A stretch of 22,530 bases of DNA from Fimadaptatus sp963928645 (lineage in GTDB: Bacteria > Bacillota > Clostridia > Christensenellales > Aristaeellaceae): NCBI GenBank assembly GCA_963928645.1, contig CAWVGT010000115.1, positions 1 through 22,530 on the forward strand, read 5' to 3'. The notes under the pieces are model-generated. The model did not search any database. It was not told where the DNA came from and was given only the letters and a program-made list of their open reading frames with translations. Numbering within the stretch: the stretch's first letter is position 1; every line of letters begins with the position of its first letter. Shown here in pieces: positions 1-9,137 of this stretch. The position numbers and the translations under genes were made by a program.

Positions 1-1158
1 AAGGTGCCGTTCTTTTCGATATCGGGTTCGGAGTTCGTGGAGATGTTCGTGGGCATGGGCGCGGCCAAGGTGCGCGACCTGTTCAAGCAGGCCTCCGAGA
101 AGGCGCCCTGCATAGTGTTCATAGACGAGATAGACACCATCGGCAAGCGCCGCGACGGCGCCACGGCGATAAGCGGCAATGACGAGCGCGAACAGACGCT
201 CAACCAGCTGCTCAGCGAGATAGACGGCTTCGACGGCCGCAAGGGCGTGATACTGCTCGCCGCGACCAACCGCCCCGAGATACTCGACAAGGCGCTGCTG
301 CGCCCGGGCCGCTTCGACCGGCGCGTGCAGGTGGAGCTGCCCGACCTGCAGGGGCGCGCCGCGATACTCAACGTGCACGCGCGCAAGGTACACATATCCG
401 ACGGCGTAGATCTGGAGGCCATAGCCCGCGCCACGCCGGGCGCGTCCGGCGCCGACCTGGCCAACATCGTGAACGAGGCGGCACTGCGCGCGGTGCGCCA
501 GGATCGCGACAGCGTGATACAGGACGACCTGGACGAGGCCGTAGAGACCGTGCTGGCCGGCGCGCAGCGCAAGAGCGCCGTGATATCCCCGCGCGAAAAG
601 CGCATAGTCGCATACCACGAGATCGGCCACGCGCTGGTCGCGGCGCTGCAGAGCGATTCCGCGCCGGTGCACAAGATAACGATAGTGCCGCGCACTTCGG
701 GCGCGCTGGGCTACACGATGCAGGTCGAGTCCGAGGAAAACCGCATGATGACCCGCGACGAGGCGCTCAGCCGCCTGACGACGCTGACCGCCGGCCGCGC
801 CGCCGAAGAGCTGGTGCTGGGGCTGTGCTCCTCGGGCGCGGCCAACGACATAGAGCAGGCCACCCGCCTGGCGCGCTCCATGATCACCCGGCTGGGCATG
901 AGCGAGGAGTTCGGCATGATGGCGCTGGAGACCACGACCAACCAGTACCTGGGCGGCGACCAGGCGCTGGCGTGCTCGCCCGAGACCGCCGCACAGATCG
1001 ACCGCGCCGTGAAGGAGTACATACGCACCGCGCACGACAAGGCCACGCAGATATTGCGCGACAATGTGTGCGCGCTCCACAAGCTGGCCGAGCGGCTCAT
1101 GGTCAAGGAGACGATGACCGGCGAGGAGTTCATGCAGCTGCTGAGCGAGGCCGGTTGA
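1..1158 (+). CDS. ftsH: ATP-dependent zinc metalloprotease FtsH, 5' partial
   Basis: Membrane-anchored AAA+ protease that unfolds and degrades membrane and short-lived cytosolic proteins. The frame is open from base 1, so the gene starts outside the window: the N-terminal membrane segments and Walker A are missing. What remains begins in the AAA domain at the pore-loop region (FVEMFVG). Walker B follows (CIVFIDEID, 112-138), then the second region of homology with ATNRP and the arginine fingers in RPGRFDRR (about 265-330). The zinc-binding HExxH motif reads HEIGH at 616-630; the third zinc ligand is the Asp of ANDIEQATR near 841. HEIGH differs from the common HEAGH only at a non-ligand position. 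About 385 residues are visible of a family that usually has 600-700. Isoleucine codons are 19 AUA, 5 AUC and 0 AUU. The gene converges on gltD. No convincing terminator is visible directly downstream. Confidence 0.96.
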   Translation, partial: KVPFFSISGSEFVEMFVGMGAAKVRDLFKQASEKAPCIVFIDEIDTIGKRRDGATAISGNDEREQTLNQLLSEIDGFDGRKGVILLAATNRPEILDKALLRPGRFDRRVQVELPDLQGRAAILNVHARKVHISDGVDLEAIARATPGASGADLANIVNEAALRAVRQDRDSVIQDDLDEAVETVLAGAQRKSAVISPREKRIVAYHEIGHALVAALQSDSAPVHKITIVPRTSGALGYTMQVESEENRMMTRDEALSRLTTLTAGRAAEELVLGLCSSGAANDIEQATRLARSMITRLGMSEEFGMMALETTTNQYLGGDQALACSPETAAQIDRAVKEYIRTAHDKATQILRDNVCALHKLAERLMVKETMTGEEFMQLLSEAG

Positions 1159-1375
1159 CGCGCGCGGCGCTGACCTGCATTGAGCCGGCGACGGACGGCA
1201 TACGCTTTTTGCATCGCCCTGCGAAGAACATGTGGTTAATGGCTACGCGAACCGCGCTCTGCCGCAGGTCAGGCGCTGCCGTAGGTGGTCAGCGTTGGCT
1301 CGTATGTTTGATATGCGATAATGTCGGTCAGTCTGACGGCCAGGAGATGCTATTTTCATATGGATGAATGATATG

Positions 1376-1417
1376 GGGCATCCCATCATGCGCTTCGTCT
1401 TGCATGTTGGGATGCCC
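1376..1417 (+). repeat. Hairpin element, copy 1
   Basis: Imperfect inverted repeat of 42 bases. The outer arms GGGCATCCCA (1376-1385) and TGGGATGCCC (1408-1417) pair perfectly over 10 bp; an inner CATGC/GCATG stem continues after one T/T mismatch. A second 42-base element at 1607-1648 aligns with it end to end, without gaps, with 9 differences. No run of T follows on either strand, so a simple intrinsic terminator is unlikely. It could be a terminal hairpin of a small non-autonomous element or a structured RNA module. Confidence 0.7.
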
Positions 1418-1606
1418 TCGAGCGTTGACAAACCCCGGTGGTTGGACAGCCGATTTTACTCCAAAGGCCCTTTTGCAATATCATGCTGACCGTTTTGTAA
1501 AATTCACCTAATGCAAGCAGCATAGCATGTAATTCTGCATATTCTGCTTGCCACCATTGCACGTTCGCCAAGCAGACCGTGTGCAACATACTTTGTCGAT
1601 AAACCA

Positions 1607-1648
1607 GGGCGTCCCATCATGCGTTTTGTCTCGCGTGATTGGACGCCT
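1607..1648 (+). repeat. Hairpin element, copy 2
   Basis: Second copy of the 42-base hairpin, in the same orientation as copy 1, starting 231 bases downstream of its start. Outer arms are GGGCGTCC (1607-1614) and GGACGCCT (1641-1648); the inner stem is TCATGCG with CGCGTGA. Compared with copy 1, one outer pair has changed from A-T to G-C on both sides (1611 with 1644), and inner mismatches have become pairs. One pair is lost (C with T). Sequence flanking the two copies is not similar, so only the hairpin itself is repeated. Confidence 0.7.
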
Positions 1649-1792
1649 CAGTTTATCTGCGACGCGAGCTGTGTATCGAGCTCAATTGGCATATGGCCAT
1701 GACCGTCAAGCTCCAGGCAAAGCAGGCCCGCGTCAATCGCACAACCGCATATTGCACCATCGCAAACGCGCAAGTCCAGCAGCGAGCCTGCG

Positions 1793-1815
1793 CAAAATCG
1801 CGCAGTCACTGCACG
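1793..1815 (-). terminator. Weak candidate terminator of gltBD
   Basis: On the minus strand, CGTGCAG and CTGCGCG form a 7-bp stem (one G-T pair) with a 3-base loop, followed directly by ATTTT. It lies about 80 bases after the gltD stop. The T run is short, so this is only a candidate. Confidence 0.35.
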
Positions 1816-1892
1816 CGCTTTCCCGCTTCGCGCATTGCCGCACACGCCAGCATGCCCGCGCCCAAATACGCGCTGCGAGGCCCGGCCGCAGT

Positions 1893-3299
1893 TCATTCGC
1901 CGCGCAGGTATCTGTCGACCTCCTCCGCCGCGGCCCGGCCGTCGGCCAGCGCGCGCACCACCAGCGACTGACCGGTGCGCATGTCGCCCGCCACGAACAG
2001 CCCCGGCGACAGCCTGTGCGTGCCTCCCGCCAGCTCGGGCACGCCGCGCGCGCCCAGCTGCAGGTGGAAACTGCCGGCGATGCCCGGCTCACAGCCCACG
2101 AACCCCGCCGCTATCAGCAGCAGCTGGCACGGCCGCACGCGCTCGCTGCCCGCGACCGGCGCTGGCCGGCCCTGCGCGTCGCGCGCGACCCGCACCGTCT
2201 CGACCGCGCTGACCGCGCCCGCGCCGTCGACCAGTATCCGGCTCACGGTCGTCTCGAACACGCGCGGGTCGGAACCCTGCGCCTCAATCGCCTCGAGCTG
2301 GCCGTAGTCGGTGCGCAGCGTGCGCGGCCATTCGGGCCATGGATTGCCGGGCGCGCGCGCCACGGGCGGCGCGGGCAGCAGCTCCAGCTGAGTTACCGAG
2401 CGGCAGCCCTGCCTCAGGCAGGTGCCCACGCAGTCGTTGCCGGTGTCGCCGCCGCCGACCACAATCACATCGCGGCCCTGCGCGCTCACGCCCGGCATGC
2501 GCGACTCCAGCAGCGCGCGCGTGGCCTCGCCCAGGTAGTCCACCGCCAGATGCACGCCGCGCGCGGACTCGCCCTCCACGCCCAGCCGCCGCGCCCGGCG
2601 CGCGCCGCCGCACAGCACCGCCGCGTCAAACCCGGCCACGTCGCCTGGCCCGGCCTCCACGCCCAGCCGGAACCGCACGCCCTCGGCGCGCATCAGGTCT
2701 ATGCGCCGCCGCACCACGCGCTTGGGCAGCTTCATATTGGGTATGCCGTACATCAGCAGCCCGCCCGGCCGATCATCGCGCTCGAACACCACCACGCTGT
2801 GGCCCAGCCGATTGAGCATGTCGGCTGCCGCCAGCCCCGCCGGGCCGCTGCCTATTACCGCCACGCGCCGTGCGGTGCGCCTGGCCGGTATGCGCGGCTG
2901 CATCAGTCCCCGCCTGAAGCCCTCCTCTATCAGGTACAGCTCGTTGTCGCGGTTGGTCGTGGCATCGTCGGCGAGCATGCACGCCTTTTCGCACAACCCC
3001 GGGCACACCCGGCCGGTGAACTCCGGGAACGGCGCGGTCTTGAGCAGCCGCTCCAGCGCCTCGCTCAGCTGGCCGCAGTACAGCAGGTCGTTCCACTCGG
3101 GTATCAGGTTGTGCAGCGGACAGCCGTAGTCCGACTGACAGAACGGCACGCCGCAGTTCATGCACCGCGCCGCCTGCTCAAGCCGCGCCCCGTCCGGCAG
3201 CGGTTCATGCAGGTCGTCAAAATCGCGTATGCGCGCGCTCGCGTCGCGCAGCGGGTTTTCGCTGCGTCCATATTCCAGAAATCCTGTCGCCTTGCCCAT
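1893..3299 (-). CDS. gltD: Glutamate synthase small (NADPH) subunit
   Basis: Beta subunit of bacterial glutamate synthase. It oxidises NADPH at FAD and passes electrons through iron-sulfur clusters to the large subunit, cytosolic. The 468-residue length is normal for GltD. Cysteines at 46, 49, 54 and 60 (CMNCGVPFCQSDYGC) and at 99, 103 and 107 (CPGLCEKAC) are the N-terminal 4Fe-4S ligands. A GSGPAG dinucleotide fold for FAD is at 150-155, the NADPH fold VGGGDTGND at 281-289, and a C-terminal FAD contact in GLFVAGDMRTGQS. Only 4 bases separate it from the stop of gltB. Its ribosome binding site (GGAAGG) lies in the last codons of gltB, so translation is probably coupled. The ATG at 3299 is the first in-frame start after that site. 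Nothing appears broken. Confidence 0.96.
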   Translation of the reverse strand: MGKATGFLEYGRSENPLRDASARIRDFDDLHEPLPDGARLEQAARCMNCGVPFCQSDYGCPLHNLIPEWNDLLYCGQLSEALERLLKTAPFPEFTGRVCPGLCEKACMLADDATTNRDNELYLIEEGFRRGLMQPRIPARRTARRVAVIGSGPAGLAAADMLNRLGHSVVVFERDDRPGGLLMYGIPNMKLPKRVVRRRIDLMRAEGVRFRLGVEAGPGDVAGFDAAVLCGGARRARRLGVEGESARGVHLAVDYLGEATRALLESRMPGVSAQGRDVIVVGGGDTGNDCVGTCLRQGCRSVTQLELLPAPPVARAPGNPWPEWPRTLRTDYGQLEAIEAQGSDPRVFETTVSRILVDGAGAVSAVETVRVARDAQGRPAPVAGSERVRPCQLLLIAAGFVGCEPGIAGSFHLQLGARGVPELAGGTHRLSPGLFVAGDMRTGQSLVVRALADGRAAAEEVDRYLRGE

Positions 3300-3303
3300 G
3301 CGC

Positions 3304-6300
3304 TCACCTTCCTTCCAACACGCGCCTGTACTCCAGCGGTATCACCAGCTTGAATTCGCCCATCGCCTCGTCAAAGCGCTCCAACAGCTTGGCGGCGCGG
3401 CGCGAACCAGTCGCGGCCAGGTGCTCTTCGAGTATGGCCCTGAGCTCGGCCCCGCGCGCCGCCGGCACCGGTTCCACCGCCACCAGCGCCGGGTTCACGC
3501 GCCGCGCGAGCTCGCCCGTCTCGTCCAGCACATATGCCAGCCCGCCCGACATGCCCGCCGCGAAGTTCTCGCCGACCTCGCCCAGCACCACCACGCGCCC
3601 GCCGGTCATGTACTCGCAGCCGTGGTCGCCCACGCCCTCAACCACCGCAGTCGCGCCCGAGTTGCGCACGCCGAAGCGCTCGCCCGCCAGTCCCGCTATG
3701 AACGCCTTGCCGCTGGTCGCGCCGTACAGCGCCACATTGCCTATCAGCATGTCGTCCTGCCGCCAGCGCGCGTCTTGCGGCGGGCACACCGCCAGCACGC
3801 CGCCCGACAACCCCTTGCCCAGGTAGTCGTTGGCTTCGCCGCACAGCGTGATGCGCTGGCCCCGCCTCAGGAATGCGCCGAACGACTGGCCGCCATAGCC
3901 GTGCACATGCACGTCGCAATCCGCGCCCAGCATCGCGCCGAACGCGCGATCGGTCGTGAACACCTGCGCGCCGTCGCACGCGCCGCGGTCGGCGCGCTCG
4001 CTCAGCTTGAAGTCGTACTCCGCGCCGGGCGTGTAGCAGGTGTTGCGCGAAAAGTCGGTTATCTGCGCAAGCTCGAGCGGCGCGCCGGGCTTGGCGCGCA
4101 GCAGGTCGGCCCGCCCCACCAGCTCGCCCACGGTGCGCGCGCCCAGCCGCGCCATGATCCGCCGCAGCTGCTCGGCCACGAACAGCATGAACCGCTTGAC
4201 GTACTCGGGCCGGCCCACGAAACGTCGGCGCAGCTCCGGATCCTGCGTGGCTATGCCGAACGGACAGGTGCCCAGGTGGCACACGCGCATCATGCGACAG
4301 CCCATCGCTATCAGCGGCGCGGTCGCAAACCCGAACTCTTCCGCGCCCAGCAGCATCGCGACCGCCACGTCATGGCCGCTCATCAGCTTGCCGTCGGTCT
4401 CCAGCGTCACGCACTGGCGCAGCCCGTTGCGGCACAGCACCTGATGCGCCTCGGCCAGGCCCAGCTCCCACGGCAGTCCCGCGTGGTGCACGCTGCTCAT
4501 GGGCGCGGCGCCGGTGCCGCCCTCGCCGCCCGATATCAGAATGCCGCGCGCGCCCGCCTTGGCCACGCCGCTGGCCACCGTGCCCACGCCGCCCGAGGAC
4601 ACCAGCTTGACCGTCACGCGCGCGCGCTCATTGGCGCACTGCAGGTCGTATATCAGCTGCGCCAGATCCTCAATCGAATATATGTCGTGATGCGGCGGCG
4701 GCGATATCAGCGATATGCCTTCGGTCGAGCAGCGCGTGCGCGCGATCTCCTGGGACACCTTGCGTCCCGGCAGATGCCCGCCTTCACCCGGCTTGGCGCC
4801 CTGCGCCATCTTTATCTGTATCTCGCATGCCGACAGCAGGTATTCGCGCGTCACGCCAAACCGCCCCGACGCCACCTGCTTTATAGCCGAATTGAGCTCG
4901 GTGCCAAACCGCTCGGGCAGCTCGCCGCCCTCGCCGCTGTTCGACTTGCCGCCCAGCTCGTTCATCGCGCGCGCCATGCACTCGTGCGCCTCGCGCGATA
5001 TAGAGCCATACGACATCGCCCCGGTCTTGAAGCGCCGCACAATGCTGCTCGCGGGCTCTACCTCGTCCAGCGGCACAGGCGTGCAGCTGTCGTATCGGAA
5101 CGTGAGCAGCGAGCGAATCGTGCGCGGGCCGTCGGCCTCGACCAGCGCCGCGTACCTGTCAAACAGCGCCGCATCGTCCGTCCAGAGCGCCTGTTGCAGC
5201 ATGTGGATGACCTGCGGGCTGTAGAGGTGCTGCTCGGCCAGCTCGCCGGCGCGCCACTTGTGCCGGCCCACGCTGTCCAGCGCGCACTCGCCCGCCAGCC
5301 GGCCTTCGAACGCGCGCGCGTGGTGCCAGCGCAGATCGGCCTCTATGCGATCCAGTCCCACGCCGCCCAGCAGGTGCGGCGTGTTGGTGAAGTATGCGTC
5401 CACCAGACCCGCGTCCAGCCCCACCGCCTCGAACAGCTGCGCACTCTGGTAGGCCTGCAGCGTCGACACGCCCATCTTGGACGCTATCTTGAGCACGCCC
5501 GACGTCAGCGCCGCGTCGTAGTCGGCCACGGCCCGCTCGACCGGCTTGGCCAGCTGACCCGCGCGGCACATCTGCGCTATGCACTCGTGCGCCAGGTACG
5601 GGTTGACCGCGCGCACGCCGTAGCCTATCAGCATCGCGAGCTGGTGCACGTCGCGCGGCTCGCCGCTCTCCAGCAGCACCGACACCGCGGTGCGCTGCTT
5701 TGAGCGCACCAGGTGCTGCTCCAGCGCCGACGCCGCCAGCAGCGACGGTATCGCCAGGCTGCCCGCGTCCAGCCCGCGGTCGGACAGTATGACTATGTTG
5801 ACGCCGTCGCGGCGCGCCGCATCGCACTCGGCGAACAACCGCTCCAGCGCCGCGCTCAGCGACTCGCGCAGCGGATACAGCAGCGACAGCGTGCGCACGC
5901 TGAACGACGGATGCCGCAGCTCGCGTATGCGCTCCAGCTCTTCGTCGGTCAGCACCGGCGAGGCCAGCTCTATCACGCGGCAGTTGTCCGCGCCGGGCCT
6001 GAGCAAGTTGCCGTCGTCGCCTATGTATATAGAGCAGTCGGTCTTGATCTGCTCGCGTATCGCGTCTATCGGCGGGTTTGTGACCTGGGCAAAGCGCTGC
6101 TTGAAGTAGTCAAACAGCGGCGGATGCACCTTGGACAGCGCCGCCAGCGGCTCGTCCGCGCCCATCGACACTATCGGCTCCGTGCCGGTCTCGGCCATGG
6201 GCCGCAGCATGTCGCGCAGATCCTCGTGCGCATAGCCGAACGCCCGGCACAGCCGCGTCCGCTGCTCATCCGGCATCGCCCAGGACGCCGCCGCCGTGCG

Positions 6301-7623
6301 CGGCAGCTCGTCCAGGCGCAGCATGCCCCGCACCCATTCGGCGTACGGTTCGGCCGCAGCGTACCGGCGCTTGAGCTCGGCCTCGCCATACAGCGCGCCG
6401 GTGTGCACGTCGGCCGCCAGCACGCCGCCCGACTTGAGCCGCCAGCGCCGGACAATGCGCTCCGCCTCCTCGTAGAGCGCGCCGGCCTCGCTGGAGAGTA
6501 TCAGCCGATTGTCGTCGGTCAGCGCGCAGCGCAGCGGTCTGAGGCCGTTGCGGTCGAGTGACGCGCATACAATGTCGCCATCGGTGTAGAGTATCGCCGC
6601 CGGGCCGTCCCAGGGCTCCATCATGGTCGAATAGTACCTGTACATGTCGCGCCACGGCGTCGGCTCGCGCCGGCCCTGCCACGGCTCGGGCAGCAGTATC
6701 ATGCCCGCCAGCGGCAGCGCCATGCCGTTCATGCACAGGAACTCCAGCGTGTTGTCCAGCATCTGGGAATCCGAGCCGTCCGGCGCGACCACCGGCAGCA
6801 CGCGCCGCATGGCTTCGCCCATCACCGGCGAGCGCATCGTCTCCTCGCGCGCCAGCATGCGGTCGGCGTTGCCCCGGATAGTGTTTATCTCGCCGTTGTG
6901 CAGCAGCATGCGCTGCGGGTGCGCCTTTGACCAGCTCGGGAACGTGTTGGTCGAAAAGCGCGAGTGCACCAGCGCAATCCTGGAGGCATAGCGCTCATCG
7001 TGCAGGTCGTCGTAGAACGCGCGCAGCTGCGTGACCAGCATCATGCCCTTGTACACCACCGTGCGGCAGGACAGCGAGCAGACGTATGTATCGGTCTGCT
7101 GCTTTTCAAACTGCCGGCGCAACATGTACAGCCTGCGGTCGAACTCCGCGCCCGCCGCCACGCCCTCGGGCCGGCGGATGAAGCACTGGCGTATGCACGG
7201 CATGGTGCGCCGCGCGCCCGCGCCCAGCAGCTCGGGATGGCACGGCACATCGCGCCATGCGATCAGCTCCAGGCCCTCGGCGCGCGCCTGCTGCTCGAAT
7301 ATGCGGCTGACGTTGCCGACCGCTATCTCGTCCTCGGGCATGAACAGCATGCCCACGCCGTAGTCGCCCGCTCCGCCCAGCTCCACGCCCCGCGCCCGTG
7401 CCCAGCGCTCAAACAGCGCGTGCGGCAGCTGCGTGAGTATGCCCACGCCATCGCCGGTCGTGCCCAGCGCGTCGCTGCCCGCGCGGTGCGCCAGGCGCTC
7501 CACTATCGTGAGCGCGTCGGATACGGTGCGGTGCGAGGCCGCGCCGCCCAGGTCGACCACTGCGCCCACGCCGCAGGACTCATGCTCCATTGCGGGGTCA
7601 TATAGCGGATAGGCCGTCGTCAT
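3304..7623 (-). CDS. gltB: Glutamate synthase large subunit
   Basis: Alpha subunit of glutamate synthase: transfers the amide nitrogen of glutamine to 2-oxoglutarate, giving two glutamates. The N-terminal class II amidotransferase domain starts at Cys17 (HESCGVGAV), the expected nucleophile after removal of a short propeptide. A central linking domain follows, then the FMN/synthase domain (about 800-1170, with GGKSNSGEGGE near 890). The 3Fe-4S ligands are Cys1109, Cys1115 and Cys1120 (CRMMRVCHLGTC). The C-terminal GXGXG beta-helix runs about 1190-1410. The 1439 residues are slightly fewer than the roughly 1500 of well-known homologues, but all domains are present. The frame stays open upstream to 7746. 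I choose the ATG at 7623 because GGAGGG lies 8 bases before it and because the sequence from Cys17 matches the family. It is followed closely by gltD. Confidence 0.97.
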   Translation of the reverse strand: MTTAYPLYDPAMEHESCGVGAVVDLGGAASHRTVSDALTIVERLAHRAGSDALGTTGDGVGILTQLPHALFERWARARGVELGGAGDYGVGMLFMPEDEIAVGNVSRIFEQQARAEGLELIAWRDVPCHPELLGAGARRTMPCIRQCFIRRPEGVAAGAEFDRRLYMLRRQFEKQQTDTYVCSLSCRTVVYKGMMLVTQLRAFYDDLHDERYASRIALVHSRFSTNTFPSWSKAHPQRMLLHNGEINTIRGNADRMLAREETMRSPVMGEAMRRVLPVVAPDGSDSQMLDNTLEFLCMNGMALPLAGMILLPEPWQGRREPTPWRDMYRYYSTMMEPWDGPAAILYTDGDIVCASLDRNGLRPLRCALTDDNRLILSSEAGALYEEAERIVRRWRLKSGGVLAADVHTGALYGEAELKRRYAAAEPYAEWVRGMLRLDELPRTAAASWAMPDEQRTRLCRAFGYAHEDLRDMLRPMAETGTEPIVSMGADEPLAALSKVHPPLFDYFKQRFAQVTNPPIDAIREQIKTDCSIYIGDDGNLLRPGADNCRVIELASPVLTDEELERIRELRHPSFSVRTLSLLYPLRESLSAALERLFAECDAARRDGVNIVILSDRGLDAGSLAIPSLLAASALEQHLVRSKQRTAVSVLLESGEPRDVHQLAMLIGYGVRAVNPYLAHECIAQMCRAGQLAKPVERAVADYDAALTSGVLKIASKMGVSTLQAYQSAQLFEAVGLDAGLVDAYFTNTPHLLGGVGLDRIEADLRWHHARAFEGRLAGECALDSVGRHKWRAGELAEQHLYSPQVIHMLQQALWTDDAALFDRYAALVEADGPRTIRSLLTFRYDSCTPVPLDEVEPASSIVRRFKTGAMSYGSISREAHECMARAMNELGGKSNSGEGGELPERFGTELNSAIKQVASGRFGVTREYLLSACEIQIKMAQGAKPGEGGHLPGRKVSQEIARTRCSTEGISLISPPPHHDIYSIEDLAQLIYDLQCANERARVTVKLVSSGGVGTVASGVAKAGARGILISGGEGGTGAAPMSSVHHAGLPWELGLAEAHQVLCRNGLRQCVTLETDGKLMSGHDVAVAMLLGAEEFGFATAPLIAMGCRMMRVCHLGTCPFGIATQDPELRRRFVGRPEYVKRFMLFVAEQLRRIMARLGARTVGELVGRADLLRAKPGAPLELAQITDFSRNTCYTPGAEYDFKLSERADRGACDGAQVFTTDRAFGAMLGADCDVHVHGYGGQSFGAFLRRGQRITLCGEANDYLGKGLSGGVLAVCPPQDARWRQDDMLIGNVALYGATSGKAFIAGLAGERFGVRNSGATAVVEGVGDHGCEYMTGGRVVVLGEVGENFAAGMSGGLAYVLDETGELARRVNPALVAVEPVPAARGAELRAILEEHLAATGSRRAAKLLERFDEAMGEFKLVIPLEYRRVLEGR

Positions 7624-7742
7624 CGCAAATCCCTCCAATATATAATGCAGTTTATGGCATGCCGGCGGCTGAGCGCCGGGCTCACATCGATGCCCAGACG
7701 CCGCCGCCGGATCAAGGCGCGCAGCACGTACTCGGCCCCCCG

Positions 7743-7771
7743 GCACGCGCCGGAATCGCGCCGGCGCGTGC
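7743..7771 (-). terminator. GC-rich hairpin between glnA and gltB
   Basis: Perfect 11-bp inverted repeat, GCACGCGCCGG with CCGGCGCGTGC, with a 7-base loop, starting 16 bases after the glnA stop. No T run follows on the minus strand, so it may attenuate or mark an RNA processing point rather than end all transcription. No convincing separate promoter for gltB is seen in 7624-7742, which suggests some read-through from glnA. Confidence 0.5.
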
Positions 7772-7786
7772 GCGCCGCTCAGTTCA

Positions 7787-9118
7787 TCAGTAGGTCACCA
7801 GGTACTTCTCGACTTCCCATGCGCTGACGTGCGTGCGGTACGCGTTCCACTCCTTTTGCTTGCCCTCGACGTACTGGCTCGTCACGTGCTCGCCCAGCGC
7901 CTCGCACACGAGCGCATCGGCCTCCAGCGCCGCTACCGCCTCGCTCAGCGTGCCGGGCAGGCTGAGTATGCCGCGCTCGGCACGCGCCGCCTCGTCCATC
8001 GCGAATATGTTCTCGGTTATCTCCTCGGGCGGGGTCATGCCCTTGGTTATGCCGTCCAGTCCGGCGGCCAGGCATACCGCCAGCGCCAGGTACGGGTTGC
8101 ACGACGGATCCGGGCAGCGCAGCTCCACGCGCGTAGCCTGGCCGCGCGCCGCGGGTATGCGTATCAGCGCCGAGCGGTTGCTCGCCGACCACGCCAGGTA
8201 GCACGGCGCCTCATAGCCCGGCACCAGGCGCTTGTAGCTGTTGACCAGCGGATTGGTTATCGCCGCCATGCCGCGCACATGCGCCAGCAGGCCGGCTATG
8301 AACGCATACGCCTCGCACGACAGGCCGCGCCGGTCGGACGGATCGGCGAATATGTTGCGGCCGTCCTTGAACAGGCTCATGTTGGTGTGCATGCCGCTGC
8401 CGTTTATGCCGTATACCGGCTTGGGCATGAACGTGGCGTGCAGGCCGTTTTTCTGCGCGAGCGTCTTGACGGCGAGCTTGAACGTCATTATGTTGTCCGC
8501 GGCGGTCAGCGCGTCGGCGTACTTGAAGTCTATCTCGTGCTGGCCGCGCGCGACCTCGTGATGCGAGGCCTCGATCTCAAAGCCCATCTGCTCCAGCGCC
8601 ATACATATCTCGCGGCGCGTGCCCTCGCCGTGGTCGAGCGGGCCCAGGTCGAAGTAGCCCGCCTCGTCGGCCGTGCGGGTCGTGGGACGGCCCTGCTCGT
8701 CGGTCTGGAACAGGAAGAACTCGCACTCCGGGCCCACGTTGAACGAGTAGCCCAGCTGGGCCGCCTGGGCCAGCACGCGCTTGAGCACGCCGCGCGGGTC
8801 GCCCACGAACGGCGTGCCGTCCGGGTTGTACACGTCGCAGATCAGCCGCGCTACCTTGCCGTGCTGCGGCCGCCAGGGCAGTATCGCAAACGAGTCCAGA
8901 TCGGGGTACAGGTACTGGTCGCTCTCATGTATGCGCACAAAGCCCTCTATCGAGCTGCCGTCTATCATTATCTGGTTGTTGACGGCCTTTTCCACCTGGC
9001 TGGCGGTTATCGCCACGTTCTTGAGCTGGCCGAATATGTCGGTGAACTGCATGCGTATGAACTCGACGTCGCCCTCGCGCACCATGCGGATGATGTCCTC
9101 TTTGCTGTACTTACTCAT
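7787..9118 (-). CDS. glnA: Glutamine synthetase, type I-alpha
   Basis: Forms glutamine from glutamate, ammonia and ATP; expected to be a cytosolic dodecamer. The 443-residue length fits the Bacillus/Clostridium class. Recognisable stretches are DGSSIEGFVRIHESDQYLYP (53-72), the NGSGMHTN ATP and metal site, the glutamate flap region with KRLVPGYEAP, and the ATRVELRCPDPSCNPYLA metal/ATP segment. Arg62 (GFVRIHESD) matches the arginine used for glutamine feedback inhibition in B. subtilis, and the C-terminus WEVEKYLVTY resembles that of B. subtilis. No adenylylation-type insert is seen. The frame runs open upstream to 9223, but the ATG at 9118 has GGGAGG 9 bases before it and begins the family match. 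It is first in the glnA-gltB-gltD block and is probably controlled by its leader hairpin. Confidence 0.97.
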   Translation of the reverse strand: MSKYSKEDIIRMVREGDVEFIRMQFTDIFGQLKNVAITASQVEKAVNNQIMIDGSSIEGFVRIHESDQYLYPDLDSFAILPWRPQHGKVARLICDVYNPDGTPFVGDPRGVLKRVLAQAAQLGYSFNVGPECEFFLFQTDEQGRPTTRTADEAGYFDLGPLDHGEGTRREICMALEQMGFEIEASHHEVARGQHEIDFKYADALTAADNIMTFKLAVKTLAQKNGLHATFMPKPVYGINGSGMHTNMSLFKDGRNIFADPSDRRGLSCEAYAFIAGLLAHVRGMAAITNPLVNSYKRLVPGYEAPCYLAWSASNRSALIRIPAARGQATRVELRCPDPSCNPYLALAVCLAAGLDGITKGMTPPEEITENIFAMDEAARAERGILSLPGTLSEAVAALEADALVCEALGEHVTSQYVEGKQKEWNAYRTHVSAWEVEKYLVTY

Positions 9119-9137
9119 TGTCGCTAGCCTCCCTGGT

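Larger units (their letters stand above)
1159..1892. other. Gene-free stretch between convergent ftsH and gltD
   Basis: About 730 bases with no reading frame I accept as a gene. It holds two similar 42-bp hairpins (listed separately) and a weak terminator for gltD. The part between the hairpins is visibly richer in A and T than the flanking genes. A 67-codon minus-strand frame at 1386-1589 lies almost exactly between the hairpins. Its peptide looks protein-like in the middle (NVQWWQAEYAELHAML), but no ribosome binding site precedes its ATG, and its end runs through hairpin 1. Confidence 0.6.

Noticed and set aside
1386..1589. 67-codon minus-strand frame between the two hairpins
   Set aside because: The middle looks protein-like, but there is no ribosome binding site and its end runs through the hairpin. 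Kept only as a note to the intergenic stretch.
1548..3353. 601-codon open frame on the plus strand
   Set aside because: Antisense to gltD, with low-complexity Arg/Ala/His composition and no ribosome binding site.
3160..5703. 847-codon open frame on the plus strand
   Set aside because: Fully antisense to gltB and gltD, whose families are certain. The translation is Arg/Ala/His/Gln-rich without motifs; such frames arise from GC-rich codon bias.
7829..9127. 432-codon open frame on the plus strand
   Set aside because: Antisense to glnA; composition is typical of a shadow frame.
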